Source of the DNA: Albibeggiatoa sp964388965
GTDB lineage: Bacteria > Pseudomonadota > Gammaproteobacteria > Beggiatoales > Beggiatoaceae
Direction: 5' to 3'
NCBI GenBank assembly: GCA_964388965.1
Contig: CAYMCP010000001.1
Span: forward strand, 1-64,000
DNA: 64,000 bases
The notes under the pieces were generated by a model. The model had not been told where the DNA came from and searched no databases. It saw only the letters and a program-made list of their open reading frames with translations. The number at the start of each line of letters is the position of its first letter. The stretch's first letter is position 1. Below, in pieces: positions 44,638 through 54,322 of this stretch. Position numbers and translations under genes: made by a program.

Positions 44638-44864
44638 CACCAATCCTATCTAATTTAACTACTTATTTTTTAAATTAAAAATCATAATAAATTTATTTTA
44701 TTTGGTTATAAAAGGAATTTCTTTGCTACTCATAGCAATACCAAAGAGAATGCTCTGTTCTAGTGGATAAATAGCTACCATCATAACCAAACGGATTTGA
44801 TTTAGGTCAGCCTCGTCCAACTGCAAAAATGCTTAAAAAAATATCAAATTCGAGGAGGTCACAC

Positions 44865-45095
44865 ATGAGTAAACATATTAATCACGCACTGGTACCTGCT
44901 ATTCTTTGGGGTATTATGAGTGTCGTCCTATACGCAGCACTATATTATTTTGAACAGCCAATCCTAGAAGCCTCAGCTAAAGGTGGTTGGTATTTTATCG
45001 TACCTGTTGTCATTGCGTTCATTTTCTCAGGCGTGCATGGTAATTTTACTGGTTACTTCTGGGAATCTTTGGGTGTTAGAGCTAAGAAAAAATAG
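44865..45095 (+). CDS. Small two-helix membrane protein upstream of the TSUP-Usp gene
   Basis: A 76-residue protein with two hydrophobic helices (about 10-27 and 41-60), a conserved-looking GVHGNFTGYFWESLG link and a basic end. GAGGAGG precedes ATG 44865. Its stop codon TAG is part of the AGGAGG site of the transporter gene 11 bases on, so the two are closely coupled. I do not recognise the family. It could be an accessory subunit of the transporter (inference). Confidence 0.8.
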   Translation: MSKHINHALVPAILWGIMSVVLYAALYYFEQPILEASAKGGWYFIVPVVIAFIFSGVHGNFTGYFWESLGVRAKKK

Positions 45096-45106
45096 GAGGA
45101 AGCAGC

Positions 45107-47017
45107 ATGGAAATATCATTTTTAGAACTCACCCTCAATAACGTTGCTTTCTTATTTATCGTTGGTTTTATTGGTGGCTTAGTGAGTGGTTTTATAGGCT
45201 CTGGCGGTGCATTCGTCTTAACACCTTCAATGATGAGTATGGGCGTACCAGCTATTATGGCGGTTGCCAGTAATATGTGTCACAAATTTCCTAAAGCCCT
45301 AGTTGGCTCTATCAAACGTGCTCGTTACGGTCAAGTAGATGTCAAACTTGGTATTATCATGGGAATTTCCGCCGAAGCGGGCGTACTGTATGGAGCGCAT
45401 TTACAAAAATATATTCAACATCAATTTGGACAAGATGGCTCTAATTTATACGTTTCATTTGTATTCGTGGTCGTATTAGCGATTGTTGGCACCTACGTTT
45501 TAGTTGATGCGTGGAAATTGTACAATTCAAGCGCACAAGAAGAGAAAAAAACAAAAATTGCTCAATGGGTACAATCCGTTAATATTCCCGGTACCATGAT
45601 GTATTTCAGCGCATTAAACGCACGTATTTCAATTTTATTTACCATCCCACTGGGTTTTGCTACTGGCTTGCTTGCAGCGACAATTGCAGTTGGTGGTTTT
45701 ATTGGCGTACCTGCGATGATGTACATTTTAGGTGCACCGGGACTGGTTGCATCAGCGACTGAATTGGTTATTGCTTTTATCATGGGCTTTGGTGGCACGA
45801 TTAAATATGCCCTAGATGGTTATGTGGATATTCGTTTAGCGATGATTATTCTGGCAGGTTCACTATTTGGTGTGCAATTAGGTGCGATTGGTACAACCTA
45901 TGTAAAAGATTATATGGTTAAAGTTGTCATGGGCGTGATTATGATTTTAGTATTACTTAGTCGCGGCTTTATGATTCCTGTTTACCTGAGCAATATGGGC
46001 TACATTAATCCTATTACCGACGGCACAAGCAATATTTTATCTACCATCAGTTTTGCCTTATTGGTATTCGCTTTAGCCAGCGGTGGATTTATTATTCTTT
46101 ACGCACTATTTCATGGTTTCCGTATTGAAGCCAAACGGCGTGAGGCAGAAGACGAAACAATTGCAGAACCTGTTGCAATGCAATTATCACCAACGGGTCG
46201 TTTTGAACGCATCATGTTAGTTACCGATGGCTCTGAATTTAGTAGCGGTGCTGAACGTGAAGCAGTTGAATTAGCTAAGAAAGCAAATAGTCAGTTATTT
46301 ATTACTTCTGTGATCGCAGTTGATTCAGATTATGAATTACTCGCGCCTCAATTACTAGAAAAACAAACGGCACAAGCTCAATCGGTTCTGGATAAAATTA
46401 AACAAATTGCGGATACAGCAGGTGTAAACTGTGAAACTGTGTTACGTCAAGGCGCGGAAGTATATGAAGAAATCGTTGAAGTTGCGGAACAAAAACGTAT
46501 TGATCTTATCATTATGGGTCGGCGTGGCAAGAGTGGTTTAATGCGTTTAATGATGGGTAGTACAACTGCTCGCGTCATTGGTCATACGAGCTGCAATGTC
46601 TTAGTCACACCGCGCGCGGCTAATGTTGTTGGTCAAAATATGATGCTGGCAGTTGATGGTTCTCGTTACGGAGATATTGCGGCGACGACTGCGACAAATT
46701 TAGCCAAATACTTGAATGCAAAAGTAACTGTTGTTTCTGCTATTGAGGGCGATTACAGTGATAGACATCGTAATGAAACGAAAGAAATTGTTGATCGTGT
46801 TGTTGAATTGATGAGAAAAGAAGGCGTGAAAGCAACAGGTGAAGTTTTGCTTGGTGCACCGGCTTCAAGCATTGTAGATGCTGCAAAAGATAAAGGTATA
46901 GAACTTATTGTTATGGGCAGTCACGGACGCACTGGTTTAGAAAAAGTCTTAATGGGTAGTGTGTCAGATCGTGTAATTGGTCATGCACCTTGTGCGGTAT
47001 TCGTTGCAAGAGGCTGA
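45107..47017 (+). CDS. TSUP (TauE/SafE) transporter fused to two universal stress protein domains
   Basis: The 636-residue protein has a TSUP permease domain with about eight to nine helices (to residue 340; GGLVSGFIGSGGAFVLTPSM, and a second-half counterpart VGGFIGVPAMMY). Two Usp domains follow, starting at residues 365 and 511. Both keep the ATP-binding GX2GX9GS motif (GRRGKSGLMRLMMGS and GSHGRTGLEKVLMGS). TSUP proteins export sulfite, sulfoacetate or other sulfur anions. The double-Usp tail suggests ATP/AMP-linked gating (inference). In a sulfur-oxidising cell, sulfite or thiosulfate movement is the natural guess. Confidence 0.92.
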   Translation: MEISFLELTLNNVAFLFIVGFIGGLVSGFIGSGGAFVLTPSMMSMGVPAIMAVASNMCHKFPKALVGSIKRARYGQVDVKLGIIMGISAEAGVLYGAHLQKYIQHQFGQDGSNLYVSFVFVVVLAIVGTYVLVDAWKLYNSSAQEEKKTKIAQWVQSVNIPGTMMYFSALNARISILFTIPLGFATGLLAATIAVGGFIGVPAMMYILGAPGLVASATELVIAFIMGFGGTIKYALDGYVDIRLAMIILAGSLFGVQLGAIGTTYVKDYMVKVVMGVIMILVLLSRGFMIPVYLSNMGYINPITDGTSNILSTISFALLVFALASGGFIILYALFHGFRIEAKRREAEDETIAEPVAMQLSPTGRFERIMLVTDGSEFSSGAEREAVELAKKANSQLFITSVIAVDSDYELLAPQLLEKQTAQAQSVLDKIKQIADTAGVNCETVLRQGAEVYEEIVEVAEQKRIDLIIMGRRGKSGLMRLMMGSTTARVIGHTSCNVLVTPRAANVVGQNMMLAVDGSRYGDIAATTATNLAKYLNAKVTVVSAIEGDYSDRHRNETKEIVDRVVELMRKEGVKATGEVLLGAPASSIVDAAKDKGIELIVMGSHGRTGLEKVLMGSVSDRVIGHAPCAVFVARG

Positions 47018-47084
47018 TCTATGAGCGCGTAAAAATTGTAGGCGTTACGCAGTTCATACGAAAATTTTACTCTATATTGACTAG

Positions 47085-47163
47085 TGACGACGCACCGCGT
47101 CGTCATGCCACAGGACGCACCAGCGTCCTACGACATTCATGAAATTTAAAATGAGAATTGCTG
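47085..47163. repeat. Palindromic repeat copy between the TSUP-Usp gene and scpB
   Basis: Two perfect hairpins in a row: TGACGACGC/GCGTCGTCA (9-bp arms, 47085-47105) and GGACGC/GCGTCC around ACCA (47113-47128). The tail AAATTTAAAATGAGAAT shared with 17525-17544 follows. It occupies the middle of the 207-base gap between convergent genes. Confidence 0.8.
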
Positions 47164-47224
47164 CATGGCATGTACGAATAAGAATAACGAGAACAAACTT
47201 ATTTCGTTAAAAATAAATAATTTA

Positions 47225-47899
47225 TCATGTTATCGGCTTATCGTCTAATGTTGTATCAATTGTCATGTCAATATCGGTGAATGTTCCTGCGGTCTCAATC
47301 TCATCTATCATTACCTCATTTTCATCATTTTCATCAAGCGGTATCTGCGCTAAATCTAACTCATCTAATTCTTCCATATCTTTCAATTTATTTAATGATG
47401 GTAAAGCATTTAAGGTTTTTAAATTAAAATGATCTAAAAAATGTCGAGTCGTACCGTATAATGCAGGTCGTCCGGGCGTATCTTTATGCGCTAGTACACG
47501 AACCCATTGGTAATCTAATAATGTTTTCATGATTTGCGTACTAACGCTTACGCCGCGAATAGATTCAATTTCAGTACGGGTAATCGGTTGACGATAAGCA
47601 ATAATCGCTAATGTTTCCATTAATGCCCGTGATTGACGAGTTTGGCGTTTTGGATAAAGTTGTTTTACCCATTGAGTGAGTGCCGGTTTAACCTGAAATC
47701 GATAACCACTTGCGACTTGAACTAATTCAATACCACGATTTTGTGCCTCTTCGGCTAATGCTTTTAAACAAGCACGGATTTCGCTACGTGCTGGCTGCTC
47801 GGTCTCTGGAAATAAACCTAAAAAATGATCAATGGTCAGCGGACGATTTGCAGCGAATAACGCAGCTTCAATGATATTTTTTAATTTTTGTTCAGTCAT
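47225..47899 (-). CDS. scpB: Segregation and condensation protein B
   Basis: The 224-residue protein has tandem winged-helix domains with the typical IIEAALFAANRPL start, VQVASGYRFQVK and the block ETLAIIAYRQPITRTEIESIRGV. With ScpA it bridges SMC to form the bacterial condensin. The C-terminal 50 residues are acidic and low in complexity (EELDELDLAQIPLDENDENE). It follows pheS by 24 bases; scpA is not in the window. Confidence 0.95.
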   Translation of the reverse strand: MTEQKLKNIIEAALFAANRPLTIDHFLGLFPETEQPARSEIRACLKALAEEAQNRGIELVQVASGYRFQVKPALTQWVKQLYPKRQTRQSRALMETLAIIAYRQPITRTEIESIRGVSVSTQIMKTLLDYQWVRVLAHKDTPGRPALYGTTRHFLDHFNLKTLNALPSLNKLKDMEELDELDLAQIPLDENDENEVMIDEIETAGTFTDIDMTIDTTLDDKPIT

Positions 47900-47923
47900 G
47901 ATTTTCGATTATATCCAATTTTT

Positions 47924-48919
47924 TTAATTAAATTGTTTTAAAAAACGCAAATCATTTTCAAACATCATGCGTAAATCAGGAATGCCATAACGTAACATTG
48001 CAAAACGTTCAACGCCCATACCAAACGCAAAACCTGTGTACTGCTCGTTGTCAATACCCACTTGGTCAAATACATTTGGATGCACCATGCCACAACCTAA
48101 TACTTCTAACCATGCCCGATTGCCACGATGATCAATCCATTCTACATCTACCTCAGCCGACGGTTCGGTAAATGGAAAATAGGAAGGTCTGAAACGTACC
48201 GCTAAATCTCGTTCAAAAAAATGTTTTAAAAATTCGTCTAAAATCCCCTTTAAATCAGCAAAACATACATTGCTATCAATCATTAAACCCTCAACTTGAT
48301 GAAACATAGGTGTATGCGTCATGTCTGAATCACAACGATATACACGGCCGGGTGCGATAATTTTTAATGGTGGTTTTTGTTGTTCCATCGTGCGAATTTG
48401 TACCGGTGAGGTGTGTGTACGCAACAAAGTATGGGCATCAAAATAAAAAGTATCGTGCATGGCACGCGCAGGATGATGATCAGGGATATTTAATGCGCCA
48501 AAATTATGATAATCATCTTCTATTTCAGGTCCTTGCGCGATGCTAAAGCCTATTTGTGCGAATAAGTCGGTCATGCGCTGCAAGGTTTGGGTAACAGGGT
48601 GCAAACCGCCTTGATTTTGACCACGTCCGGGCAAGCTGACATCTATTTTTTCTGAATCAAGTTGCGCTTGTAATTGTATGACTTGTAAGGCTTGTTTACG
48701 TGCTTCGATTGATTGTTGAACGACTTGTTTAGCAACATTAATCGCTTGTCCAGCTTGTGGGCGTTGCTCGACGGGCAATTTTCCTAATTGTTTTAATTGT
48801 TCAGTTAATATGCCTTTTTTACCTAAAAATTGTACTCGCACATTATCTAATTCTGCTAAATCTGTGGCTTGTTCAATCTGCTGTTGAGCTGTCGCTTGTA
48901 ATTTTGTCAGTGTGTCCAT
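47924..48919 (-). CDS. pheS: Phenylalanine--tRNA ligase alpha subunit
   Basis: A 331-residue class II synthetase subunit: N-terminal coiled coil, then motif 2 (RVYRCDSDMTHTPMFHQVEG and RPSYFPFTEPS) and motif 3 GFAFGMGVERFAMLRYG. It charges tRNA-Phe with PheT. pheT, normally the next gene, is not here; scpB follows instead. No attenuator-like leader with Phe codons is evident upstream. Confidence 0.97.
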   Translation of the reverse strand: MDTLTKLQATAQQQIEQATDLAELDNVRVQFLGKKGILTEQLKQLGKLPVEQRPQAGQAINVAKQVVQQSIEARKQALQVIQLQAQLDSEKIDVSLPGRGQNQGGLHPVTQTLQRMTDLFAQIGFSIAQGPEIEDDYHNFGALNIPDHHPARAMHDTFYFDAHTLLRTHTSPVQIRTMEQQKPPLKIIAPGRVYRCDSDMTHTPMFHQVEGLMIDSNVCFADLKGILDEFLKHFFERDLAVRFRPSYFPFTEPSAEVDVEWIDHRGNRAWLEVLGCGMVHPNVFDQVGIDNEQYTGFAFGMGVERFAMLRYGIPDLRMMFENDLRFLKQFN

Positions 48920-49139
48920 CGATGATATAAGGTTTATTTAAGGGTGGACCATATTATCATACTGATTTTGAAAACTGTTACATGCAATTGTAAAAAAATA
49001 CGCTTGAAAGTGGTAACATGAGATCACTTTGCTATTTTTGATTTTTCAGGACTGGCAGTCCACAGACTTATAAAATTTCATGCGGAATCCACGCTATTTT
49101 GAACAGCGAATAAAAATCGCAAATTTTCGCCTAAATTCC

Positions 49140-49145
49140 TATAAT
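49140..49145 (+). promoter_or_regulatory. Candidate -10 box for the giant glycosyltransferase gene
   Basis: A perfect TATAAT lies 29 bases before the start codon at 49175. No convincing -35 is seen at the normal distance. Upstream there is a short GGACT/AGTCC hairpin (49049-49061) in the 255-base gap to pheS. Confidence 0.35.
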
Positions 49146-49174
49146 ACGACAATAGTGGATTAAAAGGACACATT

Positions 49175-52100
49175 ATGCAAAAAGCTCAAATCTATCGCCA
49201 TCGCCAACCTATCCCAACGCCGCGCATTGGCATTATTATTCGCACTAAGGATCGACCGCATTTATTAAAACGTAGTCTTGCAAGTCTTGCTGAACAAAAA
49301 CGCCTACCTGATGAAGTAATTATTATTAACGATGGTGGTGAAAATATCGAAGCAGGTCTTAGCGAATTTACTCATTTAAATATTCGCTTAATAGATAGTG
49401 AAGTGAATCAAGGTCGTGCGCGTTCTGGTAATTTAGGTGTTGATGCTTGTCGTTGTGATTTTATTGGTTTTTTAGATGATGATGATCGTTATTTACCAGA
49501 CCATTTGCAACGTTTGGAAAAGACTATTATCCATTTTGATGCCAAAGTCGTTTATTCCGGATGTCTTTTATTACAACGAGATATGCTAGGCGATACTGTC
49601 ACTTTACGAGAACAACCAATTGGGCAATATAACGATAGTTTTGATCCACAACGTTTACAATATGAAAATTATATTCCTTTGATTAATATATTAATTAAGC
49701 GAGATTTATGGGATAAATTACAAGGTTTTGATGAGAATTTTGAAATATTTGAAGATTGGGATATGTTATTGCGTTTATCCCAACTAACTCGTTTTTATCA
49801 TGTCAATAAGATTACTACTGAATATGCGGTATGGGGAAGTGAGCAGGTTACTCGTGCTAGTGACAGTACACGCTGGGAACGTGCTTATCGCCGATTTTTA
49901 CAAAAGCATCTAATTCAACTTTCTGAAGATAAAAAACTAGATTTATTAACCCGTTATTGGATGGTGAGTCAACAGCAACGCGGCATAAATCAAGAGCGGG
50001 ATACAGAAATTACTGCATTACAAGCTGATTTACTGCGTAAACAGCAACAATATGATCAATTGTGTCACGATACCGAGCAGGAGAAAAAACAATTAGCTGA
50101 AAAGCAAACGCAGTACAATGAATTACAACGTGCACTTCAGCAAGCACAGCAGACCGCGACCGAACAGGCGAAAAGTGCAGAACAACGTTACATTGAATTG
50201 CAAAAACAGCAGCAAAGTCAATTGGATAAATACGAAAGCCAGCTAGAACAGCGCGAAAAACAATACACTGAGTTGAAACAAAAATATGAAAAATTAAATC
50301 TTCATTATGATGAGTTAGAAAAAGATTTTGAAATCTACCAAGACGGACAACAACAAGCTTATGATGAACTGTTAAATCAGGCGCGACAATATCAACAACG
50401 CGCCACAGAAGCAGAACAGGCTTTAGCTGAATTGAGTAGACAATTGCGTGTTGGTATGGGCAAAACAATTACTTATTTACCGACGGCTTATCAATTAGCA
50501 AACGATACCAGCGGCATATTAGCTGATGTAAATCGGGTATTAGATTGGACGCGCCGCAAAATACAACAGGCTACGGATTTAGAAAATCATACACGTTGTA
50601 AACAACATTCGATTTTGGACAGTTTTCAAGTTTTAAAACATCAATTACGGGAATTGGCTGAATTGATGGGACGTTCTCGTTGGTGGCAGGTGCGGCGTTA
50701 TATTGGCTCGTTAGATCAAATTGAGCAGAATTTAGATCAAATACTTGCACAAACGCATAGACAGTTTGATGAGCCACAATATTTTGTCGAGCAACTCGGT
50801 TTTGCCTACTTAGAGCCAGCGTTACCAGAGCAAGCTTTACCGCCAGCTCGCCCAATTTCGACGTTATATCCGATTTACACTACAATTTCCGGTAATGATG
50901 AGCAATCCGAAATAATGGAAACTGTACCGAATACAGGTGATACACCATTTTTATTAGATACAGCCGATGATGTACTTGTTTTTACAACTCATGCAACTTT
51001 AGATGATTTTTATCGTATAGACGTGATGTGTGGGACACGATTACGCGCTAATGCTTGCCATATTCGGGTTATTATTCGTGAATTGGACACTAAGGTGGTG
51101 GTGCGCGTGGTAACGTCGAGTGCAATGAATATGTTTGACAATCGTTTTTATCCTATCCGTTTCGCGCCTATTCCTAACTCTGCTGGCAAAACTTATCAGA
51201 TTGAAATCGATTCACCGAATGCGCGTCCAGAGGCAGGTATTGCAATTTGGTGTTTACATAAAACCATCGTCACGTCCGCACAGCAAGTCCCGGATCACAT
51301 TGCACAGCGTTCTCCGCAAACTTTACCTGCTTGGGTACAACAAAGTATTTTGAGTTTACCGCTGACTCATCTAAATCCGACTGATCCAACACATTTATTT
51401 ATCGTTAAAGGCGTACAGTGGGATACACCGCTAGTAAAATTACATAGTTATCTATTACGTCTAAGCGAAATGTTACAACATGTTGATACTGATGGTTTGA
51501 TTGTGCTATGTGGCGATGTGCATTGGGATATAAAACAATATTATACCCCTGTTCCACTCGTTTATATTCCGCAAACAGATTTACATTCAATGCTCGTATA
51601 TGGGCAGCAGTGCACGCAAGCAGGCTATGTATGGTTATGCGATATAGAGGCACAGCCTCAAGTAGACGCGATTGCACAAATGTCAGCCGTTTTTAACGAT
51701 CAGGATGCAGAAAAATTAGCTGTAATTATACCAATGGAGGTATATGGCGATCATATTCGTGCTGCTTATGCAACCATTTTACGTGATGGTATTTTGTATC
51801 CTTCGGCGGATAATGCTCCAGCTAATCATTTTTATCATGGTTATCGCCGCACAGTTGATGCAACAGCAACAGAATTATTGATTTTTAAACAAACAACGTT
51901 AGCAAAAGTGGAATTAGGTGTATTGCCAGCTTACCATTTGCCGATTTATCAATTGACTGATTTATTGTGGCAATTAAAAGAAAAAGGATTTCATACCATT
52001 TATGAATCTGCATTGCGTTTAGTCCATCACGCAGCTAAACCGAGTGCAGAGCAAGCATTGTATGAGCGGGATTGCCGTTATTTTTATAATCGGTGGCGCG

Positions 52101-53239
52101 ATGATTTATTTAATATTATATTATCGTTAAATTCACATTTAAACGTGATGTTGAATCCGACAGCAAAACCAATGGTATTGGTCATTGATGCGACTTTGCC
52201 CACATTTGACCAAGATTCCGGTTCGTTACGCATGTATACGATGCTGAAAATTTGGACTGAAATAGGTTTTAGAATAACTTTTTATCCCGATAATATGGAC
52301 GGTTGTTTTAAATATCGTCATGCTTTGGAGGCATTAGGGATTGAGGTGGCTTATGGTGGTTATGGTATTCAAGATGTTTTGTCATTCCGCCATTTCGATT
52401 ACGCTATGATATGTCGGGTAGAAGTCGGACAACGCTATATTCCGCACATTCGCACCGTGTCGCCAAATACGAAAATTTTATACGATACGGTTGATATTCA
52501 TTACATTCGTGAGGCGCGACAGGCAGAAATTGAAAATTGTCAACAACTCGCTCAAAAATCATTAAAAACCAAGCAAAAAGAATTGGCAAATTGTATATTA
52601 GCGGATCGGGTGTTAGTGGTAACGGATGCTGATGGTAAACATTTACAGCAAGAAATAGCCAATTTAGATTATCTCGTATTGCCGAATGTCCACACGCATC
52701 AAACTTTATCTAGTGTTAGTTTTGAGGAGCGTGAAGGTTTAGTATTTATTGGTAATTATAATCATCAGCCAAATGAAGATGCAGTATTTTATTTTGTGCA
52801 GAATGTCTTACCTAAGGTGCATGAAAAATTACCGGATGTGAAATTCTATGTCGTTGGTAGCAATATGAAAAACAGCATGAAAGCATTAGCAAATGAGCAT
52901 GTTAAAATTGTGGGCTGGGTGGACGATGTTGCACCAGAATTTGAAAAGCGGCGCGTTTTTGTGTCGTATTTACGTTACGGCGCGGGCATGAAAGGCAAAA
53001 TTGGGCAAGCGTTATCGTTGGGTTTACCCGTCGTGTGTACACCTATTAGTGCAGAAGGGATGGGTTTGCGAGATGCTGAAACAGCACTATTAGCCGATGA
53101 TACAAAAAGTTTTGCAGAGCAAATTTGTCGTTTATACCAAGATAAAGCATTATGGGAGCGATTAGCCAAAGAAGGTTATGATTATATCGAGCGTACTTAC
53201 GGTGAAACTGCGATGCGCGAAAAATTAGCCCAATTGTAG
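49175..53239 (+). CDS. Giant glycosyltransferase: GT2 domain, coiled coil, GT4-like domain
   Basis: A 1354-residue cytoplasmic protein. Residues 15-240 are a GT-A fold GT2 transferase (IGIIIRTKDRPHLLKRSL, FLDDDDRYLPDH as the DXD region). A Gln/Glu-rich coiled coil follows at about 272-420. A middle part of unknown fold reaches about residue 990, and residues 1000-1354 resemble a GT-B transferase (VIDATLPTFDQDSGSLRM, VFIGNYNHQPNEDA, RYGAGMKGKIGQALSLGLPV). Such multi-transferase proteins build or elongate surface glycans. AAAGGA precedes ATG 49175. A lipid-A-type acyltransferase-like gene follows. Confidence 0.9.
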   Translation: MQKAQIYRHRQPIPTPRIGIIIRTKDRPHLLKRSLASLAEQKRLPDEVIIINDGGENIEAGLSEFTHLNIRLIDSEVNQGRARSGNLGVDACRCDFIGFLDDDDRYLPDHLQRLEKTIIHFDAKVVYSGCLLLQRDMLGDTVTLREQPIGQYNDSFDPQRLQYENYIPLINILIKRDLWDKLQGFDENFEIFEDWDMLLRLSQLTRFYHVNKITTEYAVWGSEQVTRASDSTRWERAYRRFLQKHLIQLSEDKKLDLLTRYWMVSQQQRGINQERDTEITALQADLLRKQQQYDQLCHDTEQEKKQLAEKQTQYNELQRALQQAQQTATEQAKSAEQRYIELQKQQQSQLDKYESQLEQREKQYTELKQKYEKLNLHYDELEKDFEIYQDGQQQAYDELLNQARQYQQRATEAEQALAELSRQLRVGMGKTITYLPTAYQLANDTSGILADVNRVLDWTRRKIQQATDLENHTRCKQHSILDSFQVLKHQLRELAELMGRSRWWQVRRYIGSLDQIEQNLDQILAQTHRQFDEPQYFVEQLGFAYLEPALPEQALPPARPISTLYPIYTTISGNDEQSEIMETVPNTGDTPFLLDTADDVLVFTTHATLDDFYRIDVMCGTRLRANACHIRVIIRELDTKVVVRVVTSSAMNMFDNRFYPIRFAPIPNSAGKTYQIEIDSPNARPEAGIAIWCLHKTIVTSAQQVPDHIAQRSPQTLPAWVQQSILSLPLTHLNPTDPTHLFIVKGVQWDTPLVKLHSYLLRLSEMLQHVDTDGLIVLCGDVHWDIKQYYTPVPLVYIPQTDLHSMLVYGQQCTQAGYVWLCDIEAQPQVDAIAQMSAVFNDQDAEKLAVIIPMEVYGDHIRAAYATILRDGILYPSADNAPANHFYHGYRRTVDATATELLIFKQTTLAKVELGVLPAYHLPIYQLTDLLWQLKEKGFHTIYESALRLVHHAAKPSAEQALYERDCRYFYNRWRDDLFNIILSLNSHLNVMLNPTAKPMVLVIDATLPTFDQDSGSLRMYTMLKIWTEIGFRITFYPDNMDGCFKYRHALEALGIEVAYGGYGIQDVLSFRHFDYAMICRVEVGQRYIPHIRTVSPNTKILYDTVDIHYIREARQAEIENCQQLAQKSLKTKQKELANCILADRVLVVTDADGKHLQQEIANLDYLVLPNVHTHQTLSSVSFEEREGLVFIGNYNHQPNEDAVFYFVQNVLPKVHEKLPDVKFYVVGSNMKNSMKALANEHVKIVGWVDDVAPEFEKRRVFVSYLRYGAGMKGKIGQALSLGLPVVCTPISAEGMGLRDAETALLADDTKSFAEQICRLYQDKALWERLAKEGYDYIERTYGETAMREKLAQL

Positions 53240-53252
53240 ATTTTCCACTGTA

Positions 53253-53276
53253 GAAACAAAATAACCTCTTTGTTTC
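53253..53276 (+). terminator. Short hairpin after the giant glycosyltransferase gene
   Basis: GAAACAAA (53253-53260) pairs with TTTGTTTC (53269-53276) around an 8-base loop, 14 bases after the stop. AT-rich and without a T tract downstream, so a weak terminator at best. Confidence 0.35.
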
Positions 53277-53350
53277 AGAAAATATAAAGTTTATTGGTTT
53301 TGTGCCGCGCTAATTGTTTTTTAACAGACTGATGATATTGATATTTATTT

Positions 53351-54238
53351 ATGGATACTATTCGTTACGGACAACAATATGCTCAATTTTTACATCGTTT
53401 GAGCTGGATCGCAAAGCTCAGACCACTTAGTTTGACTTATCAATTAGCTGTGTTGGCGGCACATTATCAAAGCCCGCATCTTGGCAACGAACAACAAGTA
53501 AAACAAAACATTACAAATTGTTTAGGCGAATCGTTTGCTAAGACAGGCTGGCAACAGTTCATACGTCATACGGGTGTATCGAATTGCAACATTTTTCAAA
53601 TACGCCATATTTCGCAACAATGGTTAAAACAACATATTATCATCGCTGGTAATTGGGATTTTTACCAACCGACTGAGAAAGCAACTGTTTTTATGACTTA
53701 TCATAATCACCATCCTTTTTTATTTACAGTCAGTATTAGCATGTTAGGACGACTAATTCGCACTTTAGCGATGAATCCAAAAGACAGCGCGGTTTATCCC
53801 TATTTGGCAGAAATTTATGATCAATATTTTATTGATTGTGAGGCACATTATCACGGTGGAAATTTTGTACTCGTAGATGCAAATACGCCTTTAGCTGCAA
53901 CGCGATCCGTCGCTAAAACACTTAAAAATAAACAAATTATCATTACGCTAAATGATATATTTAATCCTTATGCAGAAAAGCGTAGTTTAGATATAGCATT
54001 TTACGGACATAAATTGACTTGTCCTACTGGTGTGGTTGAAATGGCACTGCGACATGATGTTGATTTTGTTGCGGGTTGGGTGCGTTGGATTGGTGGCGAT
54101 AAATTTAAATTAGAATTATATTCACTTGATGCCAGTCAGGGTTTAGAAGGCATTATGCAACAGTATATTGATTATTTACAATTAATGATTAAACAAGATG
54201 CAGGCTTGTGGGAAGGATGGAAATTTTTTGAATTTTAG
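53351..54238 (+). CDS. LpxL/HtrB-like acyltransferase-fold protein, divergent active site
   Basis: The 295-residue protein follows the general plan of the lipid A lauroyl/myristoyl transferase family: helical start, a first conserved block (FMTYHNHHPFLF), a VDANTPLAATRSVAKTLKNK helix and a late beta part (LDIAFYGHKLTCPTGVVEMALRHDVDFV). The catalytic HX4(D/E) motif is not intact: His is followed by NHHPF, with no acid at the fifth place. It has no obvious membrane anchor. Function is uncertain; a surface-glycan or lipid role is suggested by the upstream glycosyltransferase. Confidence 0.55.
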   Translation: MDTIRYGQQYAQFLHRLSWIAKLRPLSLTYQLAVLAAHYQSPHLGNEQQVKQNITNCLGESFAKTGWQQFIRHTGVSNCNIFQIRHISQQWLKQHIIIAGNWDFYQPTEKATVFMTYHNHHPFLFTVSISMLGRLIRTLAMNPKDSAVYPYLAEIYDQYFIDCEAHYHGGNFVLVDANTPLAATRSVAKTLKNKQIIITLNDIFNPYAEKRSLDIAFYGHKLTCPTGVVEMALRHDVDFVAGWVRWIGGDKFKLELYSLDASQGLEGIMQQYIDYLQLMIKQDAGLWEGWKFFEF

Positions 54239-54322
54239 CAAGCATCGAGTGGCTATTTTAGCTTAGTCTAATACTTGAATCAAAACAACTATACTTTTTA
54301 TGGATATTTGGGGAGATACGCG

